This document shows, one piece after another, positions 54,065-64,000 of a DNA stretch of 64,000 bases (position 1 is the stretch's first letter; each line of letters begins with the position of its first letter). The position numbers and the translations under genes were made by a program. This DNA comes from Paragordius varius (Eukaryota > Nematomorpha), in the NCBI GenBank assembly GCA_964247055.1, contig OZ176053.1, forward strand, positions 13,578,001 to 13,642,000. Direction: 5' to 3'. A model generated the notes under the pieces. That model was not told where the DNA came from and did not search any database. It was given only the letters and a program-made list of their open reading frames with translations.

Positions 54065-56700
54065 GATATGAAAGAGTTTGTAAAACTATCACTATATTTT
54101 GATGTAGTCTTACTAAGAGAATGTATAAAAAATAATTTTGTTCACCGGTGACCAATATCCGATTTTTAAGGACAAAGTTTAACTTGAGTATTGATGCGAC
54201 TAGTTTAACACATTAATTTTTAAAGTATCGTTGTAAAAATCGGATATGAAAGAGTTTGTCAAACTATCTCTATATTTTGATGTAGTCTTACTAAGAGAAT
54301 GTATAAAAAATTATTTTGTTCACCGGGGACCAATATCCGATTTTTAAGGACAAAGTTTAACTTGAGTAATCATGCGACTAATTAATTTTTAAAGTATTGT
54401 TGTAAAAATCGGATATGAAAGAGTTTGCCAAACTATCTCTATATTTATATGTAGTCCTACTAAGAGAATGTATAAAAAAAAATTTGTTCACCGGTGACCA
54501 ATATCCGATTTTTAAGGACAAAGTTTAACTTGAGTATTGATGCGACTTATTGATACGACTAGTTTTATACATTAATTTATAAAGTATCGTTGTAAAAATC
54601 GGATATGAAAGAGTTTGTCAAACTATCTCTATTATTTGATGTAGTCTTGCTAAGAGAATGTATAAAAAATTATTTTGTTCACCGGTGACCAATATCCGAT
54701 TTTTAAGGACAAAGTTTAACTTGAGTATTGATGCGACTAGTTTAATACATTAATTTTTAAAGTATCGTTGTAAAAATCGGATATGAAAGAGTTTGTCAAA
54801 CTATCTCTATATTTTGATGTAGTCTTACTAAGAGAATGTATAAAAAATTATTTTGTTCACCGGGGACCAGTATCCGATTTTTAAGGACAAAGTTTAACTT
54901 GAGTATTGATGCGACTTATTGATACGACTAGTTTTATACATTAATTTATAAAGTATCGTAGTAAAAATCGGATATGAAAGAGTTTGTCAAACTATCTCTA
55001 TATTTTGATGTAGTCTTGCTAAGAGAATGTATAAAAAATAATTTTGTTCACCGGTGACCAATATCCGATTTTTAAGGACAAAGTTTAACTTGAGTATTGA
55101 TGCGATTTATTGATACGACTAGTTTTATACATTAATTTTTAAAGTATCATTGTAAAAATCGGATATGAAATAGTTTGTCAAACTATCACTATATTTTGAT
55201 GTAGTCTTACTAAGAGAATGTATAAAAAATAATTTTGTTCACCGGTGACCAATATCCGATTTTTAAGGACAAAGTTTAACTTGAGTATTGATGCGACTTA
55301 TTGATACGACCAGTTTTATACATTAATTTATAAAGTATCGTTGTGAAAATCGGATATGAAAGAGTTTGTCAAACTATCTCTATATTTTGATGTAGTCTTA
55401 CTAAGAGAATGTATAAAAAATAATTTTGTTCACCGGTGACCAATATCCGATTTTTAAGGACAAAGTTTAACTTGAGTATTGATGCGATTTATTGATACGA
55501 CTAGTTTTATACATTAATTTTTAAAGTATCATTGTAAAAATCGGATATGAAATAGTTTGTCAAACTATCACTATATTTTGATGTAGTCTTACTAAGAGAA
55601 TGTATAAAAAATAATTTTGTTCACCGGTGACCAATATCCGATTTTTAAGGACAAAGTTTAACTTGAGTATTGATGCGACTAGTTTAATACATTAATTTTT
55701 AAAGTATCGTTGTAAAAATCGGATATGAAAGAGTTTGTCAAACTATCTCTATTATTTGATGTAGTCTTGCTAAGAGAATGTATAAAAAATTATTTTGTTC
55801 ACCGGTGACCAATATCCGATTTTTAAGGACAAAGTTTAACTTGAGTATTGATGCGACTAGTTTAATACATTAATTTATAAAGTATCGTTTTTAAAAATCG
55901 GATATGAAAGAGTTTGTCAAACTATCTCTATTATTTGATGTAGTCTTGCTAAGAGAATGTATAAAAAATAATTTTGTTCACCGGGGACCAATATCCGATT
56001 TTTAAGGCCAAAGTTTAACTTGAGTATTGATGCGACTTATTGAGACTAGTTTTATACATTAATTTATAAAGTATCGTTGTGAAAATCGGATATGAAAGAG
56101 TTTGTCAAACTATCTCTATATTTTGATGTAGTCCTACTAAGAGAATGTATAAAAAATAATTTTGTTCACCGGTGACCAATATCCGATTTTTAAGGACGAA
56201 GTTTAACTTGAGTATTGATGCGACTTATTGATACGACTAGTTTTATACATTAATTTATAAAGTATCGTAGTAAAAATCGGATATGAAAGAGTTTGTCAAA
56301 CTATCTCTATATTTTGATGTAGTCTTGCTAAGAGAATGTATAAAAAATAATTTTGTTCACCGGTGACCAATATCCGATTTTTAAGGACAAAGTTTAACTT
56401 GAATATTGATGCGACTTATTGATACGACCAGTTTTATACATTAATTTATAAAGTATCGTTGTGAAAATCGGATATGAAAGAGTTTGTCAAACTATCTCTA
56501 TATTTTGATGTAGTCTTACTAAGAGAATGTAAAAAAATAATTTTGTTCACCGGTGACCAATATCCGATTTTTAAGGACAAAGTTTAACTTGAGTATTGAT
56601 GCGATTTATTGATACGACTAGTTTTATACATTAATTTTTAAAGTATCGTTGTGAAAATCGGATATGAAATAGTTTGTCAAACTATCACTATATTTTGATG
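54065..56700 (-). repeat. Border domain with GTGAAAATCGG and CTATCACTATA types
   Basis: New monomer variants appear here: GTTGTGAAAATCGG, GAAATAGTTTGTCAAACTATCAC (hairpin flank changed on both sides, near 55168, 55552 and 56668), ACGACCAG and ATCGTAGTAAAAATCGG. One 9-bp loss occurs in CATGCGACTAATTAATTTTT near 54370. In GAAATAGTTTG-T-CAAACTATCAC the hairpin core has grown from 13 to 17 symmetric positions (ATAGTTTG/CAAACTAT). Confidence 0.8.
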
Positions 56701-59700
56701 TAGTCTTACTAAGAGAATGTATAAAAAATAATTTTGTTCACCGGTGACCAATATCCGATTTTTAAGGACAAAGTTTAACTTGAGTATTGATGCGACTTAT
56801 TGATACGACTAGTTTTATACATTAATTTATAAAGTATCGTTGTGAAAATCGGATATGAAAGAGTTGGTCAAACTATCTCTATATTTTGATGTAGTCTTGC
56901 TAAGAGAATGTATAAAAAATAATTTTGTTCACCGGTGACCAATATCCGATTTTTAAGGACAAAGTTTAACTTGAGTATTGATGCGACTAGTTTAACACAT
57001 TAATTTTTAAAGTATCGTTGTAAAAATCGGATATGAAAGAGTTTGTCAAACTATCTGTATATTTTGATGTAGTCTTACTAAGAGAATGTATAAAAAATTA
57101 TTTTGTTCACCGGGGACCAATATCCGATTTTTAAGGACAAAGTTTAACTTGAGTAATCATGCGATTAATTTTATACATTAATTTTTAAAGTATTGTTGTA
57201 AAAATCGGATATGAAAGAGTTTGCCAAACTATCTCTATATTTATATGTAGTCCTACTAAGAGAATTTAAAAATAAATTTTGTTCACCGGTGACCAATATC
57301 CGATTTTTAAGGACAAAGTTTAACTTGAGTATTGATGCGACTTATTGATACGACTAGTTTTATACATTAATTTATAAAGTATCGTTGTAAAAATCGGATA
57401 TGAAAGAGTTTGTCAAACTATCTCTATTATTTGATGTAGTCTTGCTAAGAGAATGTATAAAAAATTATTTTGTTCACCGGTGACCAATATCCGATTTTTA
57501 AGGACAAAGTTTAACTTGAGTATTGATGCGACTAGTTTAATACATTAATTTTTAAAGTATCGTTGTAAAAATCGGATATGAAAGAGTTTGTCAAACTATC
57601 TCTATATTTTGATGTAGTCTTACTAAGAGAATGTATAAAAAATTATTTTGTTCACCGGGGACCAGTATCCGATTTTTAAGGACAAAGTTTAACTTGAGTA
57701 TTGATGCGACTTATTGATACGACTAGTTTTATACATAAATTTATAAAGTATCGTTGTAAAAATCGGATATGAAAGAGTTTGTCAAACTATCTCTATTATT
57801 TGATGTAGTCTTACTAAGAGAATGTATAAAAAATTATTTTGTTCACCGGGGACCAGTATCCGATTTTTAAGGACAAAGTTTAACTTGAGTATTGATGCGA
57901 CTTATTGATACGACTAGTTTTATACATAAATTTATAAAGTATCGTTGTAAAAATCGGATATGAAAGAGTTTGTCAAACTATCTCTATTATTTGATGTAGT
58001 CCTACTAAGAGAATGTATAAAAAATAATTTTGTTCACCGGTGACCAATATCCGATTTTTAAGGACAAAGTTTAACTTGAGTATTGATGCGACTTATTGAT
58101 ACGACTAGTTTAACACATTAATTTTTAAAGTATCGTTGTAAAAATCGGATATGAAAGAGTTTGTCAAAATATCTCTATATTTTGATGTAGTCTTGCTAAG
58201 AGAATGTATAAAAAATAATTTTGTTCACCGGTGACCAATATCCGATTATTAAGGACAAAGTTTAACTTGAGTATTGATGCGACTTATTGAGACTAGTTTT
58301 ATACATTAATTTATAAAGTATCGTTGTGAAAATCGGATATGAAAGAGTTTGTCAAACTATCTCTATATTTTGATGTAGTCTTACTAAGAGAATGTATAAA
58401 AAATAATTTTGTTCACCGGTGACCAATATCCGATTTTTAAGGACAAAGTTTAACTTGAGTATTGATGCGACTTATTGATACGACTAGTTTTATACATTAA
58501 TTTATAAAGTATCGTAGTAAAAATCGGATATGAAAGAGTTTGTCAAACTATCTCTATATTTTGATGTAGTCTTGCTAAGAGAATGTATAAAAAATAATTT
58601 TGTTCACCGGTGACCAATATCCGATTTTTAAGGACAAAGTTTAACTTGAGTATTGATGCGACTTATTGATACGACCAGTTTTATACATTAGTTTATAAAG
58701 TATCGTTGTGAAAATCGGATATGAAAGAGTTTGTCAAACTATCTCTATATTTTGATGTAGTCTTACTAAGAGAATGTATAAAAAATAATTTTGTTCACCG
58801 GTGACCAATATCCGATTTTTAAGGACAAAGTTTAACTTGAGTATTGATGCGATTTATTGATACGACTAGTTTTATACATTAATTTTTAAAGTATCATTGT
58901 AAAAATCGGATATGAAATAGTTTGTCAAACTATCACTATATTTTGATGTAGTCTTACTAAGAGAATGTATAAAAAATAATTTTGTTCACCGGTGACCAAT
59001 ATCCGATTTTTAAGGACAAAGTTTAACTTGAGTATTGATGCGACTTATTGATACGACTAGTTTTATACATTAATTTTTAAAGTATCATTGTAAAAATCGG
59101 ATATGAAATAGTTTGTCAAACTATCACTATATTTTGATGTAGTCTTACTAAGAGAATGTATAAAAAATAATTTTGTTCACCGGTGACCAATATCCGATTT
59201 TTAAGGACAAAGTTTAACTTGAGTATTGATGCGACTTATTGATACGACTAGTTTTATACATTAATTTATAAAGTATCGTTGTGAAAATCGGATATGAAAG
59301 AGTTGGTCAAACTATCTCTATATTTTGATGTAGTCTTGCTAAGAGAATGTATAAAAAATAATTTTGTTCACCGGTGACCAATATCCGATTTTTAAGGACA
59401 AAGTTTAACTTGAGTATTGATGCGACTAGTTTAACACATTAATTTTTAAAGTATCGTTGTAAAAATCGGATATGAAAGAGTTTGTCAAACTATCTGTATA
59501 TTTTGATGTAGTCTTACTAAGAGAATGTATAAAAAATTATTTTGTTCACCGGGGACCAATATCCGATTTTTAAGGACAAAGTTTAACTTGAGTAATCATG
59601 CGATTAATTTTATACATTAATTTTTAAAGTATTGTTGTAAAAATCGGATATGAAAGAGTTTGCCAAACTATCTCTATATTTATATGTAGTCCTACTAAGA

Positions 59701-61000
59701 GAATTTAAAAATAAATTTTGTTCACCGGTGACCAATATCCGATTTTTAAGGACAAAGTTTAACTTGAGTATTGATGCGACTTATTGATACGACTAGTTTT
59801 ATACATTAATTTATAAAGTATCGTTGTAAAAATCGGATATGAAAGAGTTTGTCAAACTATCTCTATTATTTGATGTAGTCTTGCTAAGAGAATGTATAAA
59901 AAATTATTTTGTTCACCGGTGACCAATATCCGATTTTTAAGGACAAAGTTTAACTTGAGTATTGATGCGACTAGTTTAATACATTAATTTTTAAAGTATC
60001 GTTGTAAAAATCGGATATGAAAGAGTTTGTCAAACTATCTCTATATTTTGATGTAGTCTTACTAAGAGAATGTATAAAAAATTATTTTGTTCACCGGGGA
60101 CCAGTATCCGATTTTTAAGGACAAAGTTTAACTTGAGTATTGATGCGACTTATTGATACGACTAGTTTTATACATAAATTTATAAAGTATCGTTGTAAAA
60201 ATCGGATATGAAAGAGTTTGTCAAACTATCTCTATTATTTGATGTAGTCCTACTAAGAGAATGTATAAAAAATAATTTTGTTCACCGGTGACCAATATCC
60301 GATTTTTAAGGACAAAGTTTAACTTGAGTATTGATGCGACTTATTGATACGACTAGTTTAACACATTAATTTTTAAAGTATCGTTGTAAAAATCGGATAT
60401 GAAAGAGTTTGTCAAAATATCTCTATATTTTGATGTAGTCTTGCTAAGAGAATGTATAAAAAATAATTTTGTTCACCGGTGACCAATATCCGATTTTTAA
60501 GGACAAAGTTTAACTTGAGTATTGATGCGACTTATTGATACGACTAGTTTAACACATTAATTTTTAAAGTATCGTTGTAAAAATCGGATATGAAAGAGTT
60601 TGTCAAAATATCTCTATATTTTGATGTAGTCTTGCTAAGAGAATGTATAAAAAATAATTTTGTTCACCGGTGACCAATATCCGATTATTAAGGACAAAGT
60701 TTAACTTGAGTATTGATGCGACTTATTGAGACTAGTTTTATACATTAATTTATAAAGTATCGTTGTGAAAATCGGATATGAAAGAGTTTGTCAAACTATC
60801 TCTATATTTTGATGTAGTCTTACTAAGAGAATGTATAAAAAATAATTTTGTTCACCGGTGACCAATATCCGATTTTTAAGGACAAAGTTTAACTTGAGTA
60901 TTGATGCGACTTATTGATACGACTAGTTTTATACATTAATTTATAAAGTATCGTAGTAAAAATCGGATATGAAAGAGTTTGTCAAACTATCTCTATATTT
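56700..61000 (-). repeat. Higher-order repeat, 2.44 kb
   Basis: Rare markers recur at 2439-2440 bp: GAGTTGGTCAAAC 56866/59305, GCGATTAATTTTATAC 57161/59600, and CGATTATTAAGG 58244/60683/63123. That is about 13 monomers per unit. The units are not identical. Between 57474 and 58225 the first unit has two GGGGACCAGT monomers and one AGTTTAACACATT monomer; the matching interval 59913-60664 has one and two, with the same total of 751 bp. Confidence 0.86.
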
Positions 61001-61410
61001 TGATGTAGTCTTGCTAAGAGAATGTATAAAAAATAATTTTGTTCACCGGTGACCAATATCCGATTTTTAAGGACAAAGTTTAACTTGAGTATTGATGCGA
61101 CTAGTTTAATACATTAATTTTTAAAGTATCGTTGTAAAAATCGGATATGAAAGAGTTTGTCAAACTATCTCTATATTTTGATGTAGTCTTACTAAGAGAA
61201 TGTATAAAAAATTATTTTGTTCACCGGGGACCAGTATCCGATTTTTAAGGACAAAGTTTAACTTGAGTATTGATGCGACTTATTGATACGACTAGTTTTA
61301 TACATAAATTTATAAAGTATCGTTGTGAAAATCGGATATGAAAGAGTTTGTCAAACTATCTCTATATTTTGATGTAGTCTTACTAAGAGAATGTAAAAAA
61401 ATAATTTTGT

Positions 61411-61601
61411 TCACCGGTGACCAATATCCGATTTTTAAGGACAAAGTTTAACTTGAGTATTGATGCGACTTATTGATACGACTAGTTTTATACATTAATT
61501 TATAAAGTATCGTTGTAAAAATCGGATATGAAAGAGTTTGTCAAACTATCTCTATTATTTGATGTAGTCTTGCTAAGAGAATGTATAAAAAATTATTTTG
61601 T
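61411..61601 (-). repeat. Reference long monomer, 191 bp
   Basis: A representative long monomer with its parts: palindrome TCACCGGTGA 61411-61420; ATATCCGATTTTT 61424-61436 and its exact reverse complement AAAAATCGGATAT 61517-61529, 80 bp apart; 13-bp tandem duplication 61459-61471 (ATTGATGCGACTT) and 61472-61484 (ATTGATACGACTA), 11 of 13 identical; hairpin core AGTTTGTCAAACT 61535-61547 with partly pairing flanks (ATATGAAAG and ATCTCTAT). It has six CpG by hand count. Confidence 0.92.
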
Positions 61602-61779
61602 TCACCGGTGACCAATATCCGATTTTTAAGGACAAAGTTTAACTTGAGTATTGATGCGACTAGTTTAATACATTAATTTTTAAAGTATCGTTGTAAAAAT
61701 CGGATATGAAAGAGTTTGTCAAACTATCTCTATATTTTGATGTAGTCTTACTAAGAGAATGTATAAAAAATTATTTTGT
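61602..61779 (-). repeat. Reference short monomer, 178 bp
   Basis: Same parts as the long monomer but with a single ATTGATGCGACTA, so that the 13-bp inverted-repeat arms are 67 bp apart instead of 80. The next stretch reads AGTTTAATACATTAATTTTTAAAG, against AGTTTTATACATTAATTTATAAAG in the long type; the length class and these substitutions usually, but not always, go together. Confidence 0.92.
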
Positions 61780-63103
61780 TCACCGGGGACCAGTATCCGA
61801 TTTTTAAGGACAAAGTTTAACTTGAGTATTGATGCGACTTATTGATACGACTAGTTTTATACATAAATTTATAAAGTATCGTTGTAAAAATCGGATATGA
61901 AAGAGTTTGTCAAACTATCTCTATTATTTGATGTAGTCTTACTAAGAGAATGTATAAAAAATTATTTTGTTCACCGGGGACCAGTATCCGATTTTTAAGG
62001 ACAAAGTTTAACTTGAGTATTGATGCGACTTATTGATACGACTAGTTTTATACATAAATTTATAAAGTATCGTTGTAAAAATCGGATATGAAAGAGTTTG
62101 TCAAACTATCTCTATTATTTGATGTAGTCCTACTAAGAGAATGTATAAAAAATAATTTTGTTCACCGGTGACCAATATCCGATTTTTAAGGACAAAGTTT
62201 AACTTGAGTATTGATGCGACTTATTGATACGACTAGTTTAACACATTAATTTTTAAAGTATCGTTGTAAAAATCGGATATGAAAGAGTTTGTCAAAATAT
62301 CTCTATATTTTGATGTAGTCTTGCTAAGAGAATGTATAAAAAATAATTTTGTTCACCGGTGACCAATATCCGATTTTTAAGGACAAAGTTTAACTTGAGT
62401 ATTGATGCGACTAGTTTAATACATTAATTTTTAAAGTATCGTTGTAAAAATCGGATATGAAAGAGTTTGTCAAACTATCTCTATATTTTGATGTAGTCTT
62501 ACTAAGAGAATGTATAAAAAATTATTTTGTTCACCGGGGACCAGTATCCGATTTTTAAGGACAAAGTTTAACTTGAGTATTGATGCGACTTATTGATACG
62601 ACTAGTTTTATACATAAATTTATAAAGTATCGTTGTAAAAATCGGATATGAAAGAGTTTGTCAAACTATCTCTATTATTTGATGTAGTCTTACTAAGAGA
62701 ATGTATAAAAAATTATTTTGTTCACCGGGGACCAGTATCCGATTTTTAAGGACAAAGTTTAACTTGAGTATTGATGCGACTTATTGATACGACTAGTTTT
62801 ATACATAAATTTATAAAGTATCGTTGTAAAAATCGGATATGAAAGAGTTTGTCAAACTATCTCTATTATTTGATGTAGTCCTACTAAGAGAATGTATAAA
62901 AAATAATTTTGTTCACCGGTGACCAATATCCGATTTTTAAGGACAAAGTTTAACTTGAGTATTGATGCGACTTATTGATACGACTAGTTTAACACATTAA
63001 TTTTTAAAGTATCGTTGTAAAAATCGGATATGAAAGAGTTTGTCAAAATATCTCTATATTTTGATGTAGTCTTGCTAAGAGAATGTATAAAAAATAATTT
63101 TGT
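61602..63103 (-). repeat. Tetrameric 751-bp unit, two tandem copies
   Basis: Landmark TCACC lies at 61602, 61780, 61971, 62162 and 62353, then at 62531, 62722, 62913 and 63104: steps of 178, 191, 191, 191, repeated. The two 751-bp copies (61602-62352 and 62353-63103) look identical by eye. A further copy is at 57474-58224. Confidence 0.9.
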
Positions 63104-64000
63104 TCACCGGTGACCAATATCCGATTATTAAGGACAAAGTTTAACTTGAGTATTGATGCGACTTATTGAGACTAGTTTTATACATTAATTTATAAAGTAT
63201 CGTTGTGAAAATCGGATATGAAAGAGTTTGTCAAACTATCTCTATATTTTGATGTAGTCTTACTAAGAGAATGTATAAAAAATAATTTTGTTCACCGGTG
63301 ACCAATATCCGATTTTTAAGGACAAAGTTTAACTTGAGTATTGATGCGACTTATTGATACGACTAGTTTTATACATTAATTTATAAAGTATCGTAGTAAA
63401 AATCGGATATGAAAGAGTTTGTCAAACTATCTCTATATTTTGATGTAGTCTTGCTAAGAGAATGTATAAAAAATAATTTTGTTCACCGGTGACCAATATC
63501 CGATTTTTAAGGACAAAGTTTAACTTGAGTATTGATGCGACTTATTGATACGACCAGTTTTATACATTAGTTTATAAAGTATCGTTGTGAAAATCGGATA
63601 TGAAAGAGTTTGTCAAACTATCTCTATATTTTGATGTAGTCTTACTAAGAGAATGTATAAAAAATAATTTTGTTCACCGGTGACCAATATCCGATTTTTA
63701 AGGACAAAGTTTAACTTGAGTATTGATGCGATTTATTGATACGACTAGTTTTATACATTAATTTTTAAAGTATCATTGTAAAAATCGGATATGAAATAGT
63801 TTGTCAAACTATCACTATATTTTGATGTAGTCTTACTAAGAGAATGTATAAAAAATAATTTTGTTCACCGGTGACCAATATCCGATTTTTAAGGACAAAG
63901 TTTAACTTGAGTATTGATGCGACTTATTGATACGACTAGTTTTATACATTAATTTTTAAAGTATCATTGTAAAAATCGGATATGAAATAGTTTGTCAAAC
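62353..64000 (-). repeat. Block R7, second copy (first at 57474-59121)
   Basis: Colinear with 57474-59121 to the window edge at an offset of 4879 bp. Landmarks: CGATTATTAAGG 58244/63123, TTAGTTTATAAAG with its G at 58691/63570, TATGAAATAGTTTG 58910/63789 and 59103/63982. I saw no difference by eye in the parts compared. This is one of the most recent duplications in the window. Confidence 0.88.

Larger units (their letters stand above)
8953..64000 (-). repeat. Satellite array, right arm (inverted monomers)
   Basis: About 295 monomers of the same family, all in the opposite orientation to the left arm, so that they read TTCACCGGTGACCAATATCC on the + strand. There are two length classes: 178 bp, with TTGATGCGACTAGTTTAAT, and 191 bp, with a 13-bp internal duplication (TTGATGCGACTT followed by ATTGATACGACTAG). 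No unique sequence, gene or mobile element interrupts the 55 kb. Blocks of several monomers are duplicated at many different offsets, and these are listed separately. The array continues past the right window edge. Strand is given by convention relative to the left arm. Confidence 0.97.

Noticed and set aside
61424-61529. Monomer as a MITE, from its 13-bp inverted repeat
   Set aside because: The inverted repeat lies within a longer tandem unit, with no target-site duplication. Origin from a small transposon is possible but nothing here supports it.
61535-61547. Hairpin core AGTTTGTCAAACT as a transcription terminator
   Set aside because: It lies in every monomer, has no gene upstream and no consistent T-run directly after it.
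61411-61601. TATA-like promoter motifs (GTATAAAA) in each monomer
   Set aside because: The motif is expected in AT-rich DNA and recurs in every monomer without any associated gene. Satellite transcription cannot be judged from sequence.
1-64000. CRISPR array
   Set aside because: The direct repeats are 175-191 bp and lie head to tail without unique spacers, and no cas-like gene is present. This is satellite DNA.
1-64000. Protein-coding genes in apparent open stretches
   Set aside because: A conserved monomer has stops in all six frames. Any short open frame repeats with the monomer and has no recognisable protein content.
1-64000. CENP-B box in the monomers
   Set aside because: I found nothing resembling the TTCG....A..CGGG core. 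The CCGG palindrome ACCGGT is not a match.
1-64000. Telomeric or other simple repeats
   Set aside because: No runs of TTAGGG, TTTAGGG, TTAGG or similar were seen. Poly-T and poly-A stretches are short and part of the monomer.

Overview
The whole window is one uninterrupted tract of AT-rich tandem satellite DNA (about 71% A+T by hand count of one monomer). I see no gene, RNA gene, transposon or unique sequence anywhere in it. A conserved monomer carries stop codons in all six frames: in the first monomer, forward stops lie at 24, 53 and 85 and reverse stops at 17, 33 and 52. Long arrays of 175-191 bp monomers with nested higher-order repeats, local homogenisation and an orientation switch are typical of centromeric or pericentromeric satellites of a eukaryote. 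I do not recognise the family. The sequence alone does not let me choose between plant, insect or another lineage, and centromere function is an inference.

Layout. From 1 to 8952, about 50 monomers read in the orientation that starts AAAAATCGGATAT; lengths are mostly 175 or 178 bp. At 8952/8953 the array flips, and from there to 64000 about 295 monomers read in the opposite orientation. They fall into two length classes, 178 and 191 bp, which differ by a 13-bp internal tandem duplication. The array runs off both window edges. Inside the left arm lie a homogeneous 175-bp block (354-1400), a 2.6-kb block duplicated at an offset of 2921-2922 bp, and a local dimer (7590-8460). Inside the right arm lie a series of duplicated blocks with different periods: 2008 bp (9.3-12.4 kb), 368-bp dimers (12.8-14.2 kb), offset 2915 (16.3-20.6 kb), offsets 5103 and 5942 (20.9-29.7 kb), a 1.83-2.02-kb unit in at least three copies (30.6-36.3 kb), a monomer run (36.4-37.7 kb), interleaved 4.4-5.2-kb units (39.6-54.1 kb), and a 2.44-kb unit with an embedded 751-bp tetramer (56.7-64.0 kb).

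Every monomer carries the same dyad-rich design: a TCACCGGTGA palindrome, a 13-bp inverted repeat (ATATCCGATTTTT / AAAAATCGGATAT), and a hairpin core AGTTTG-N-CAAACT inside a longer imperfect palindrome. The most informative observation is a 'before and after' pair inside the left-arm duplication. At 5100-5132 the imperfect palindrome has become a perfect 33-nt one, while its paralogue at 2179-2211 keeps the ordinary form. This is what template switching within a hairpin would produce. A second clustered change lies at the same monomer position at 6190-6193. Other notable points are the orientation switch with its foldback geometry, a sharp recombinant junction at 41907, and a lack of CpG depletion. 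All offsets and identities were worked out by eye and hand counting.
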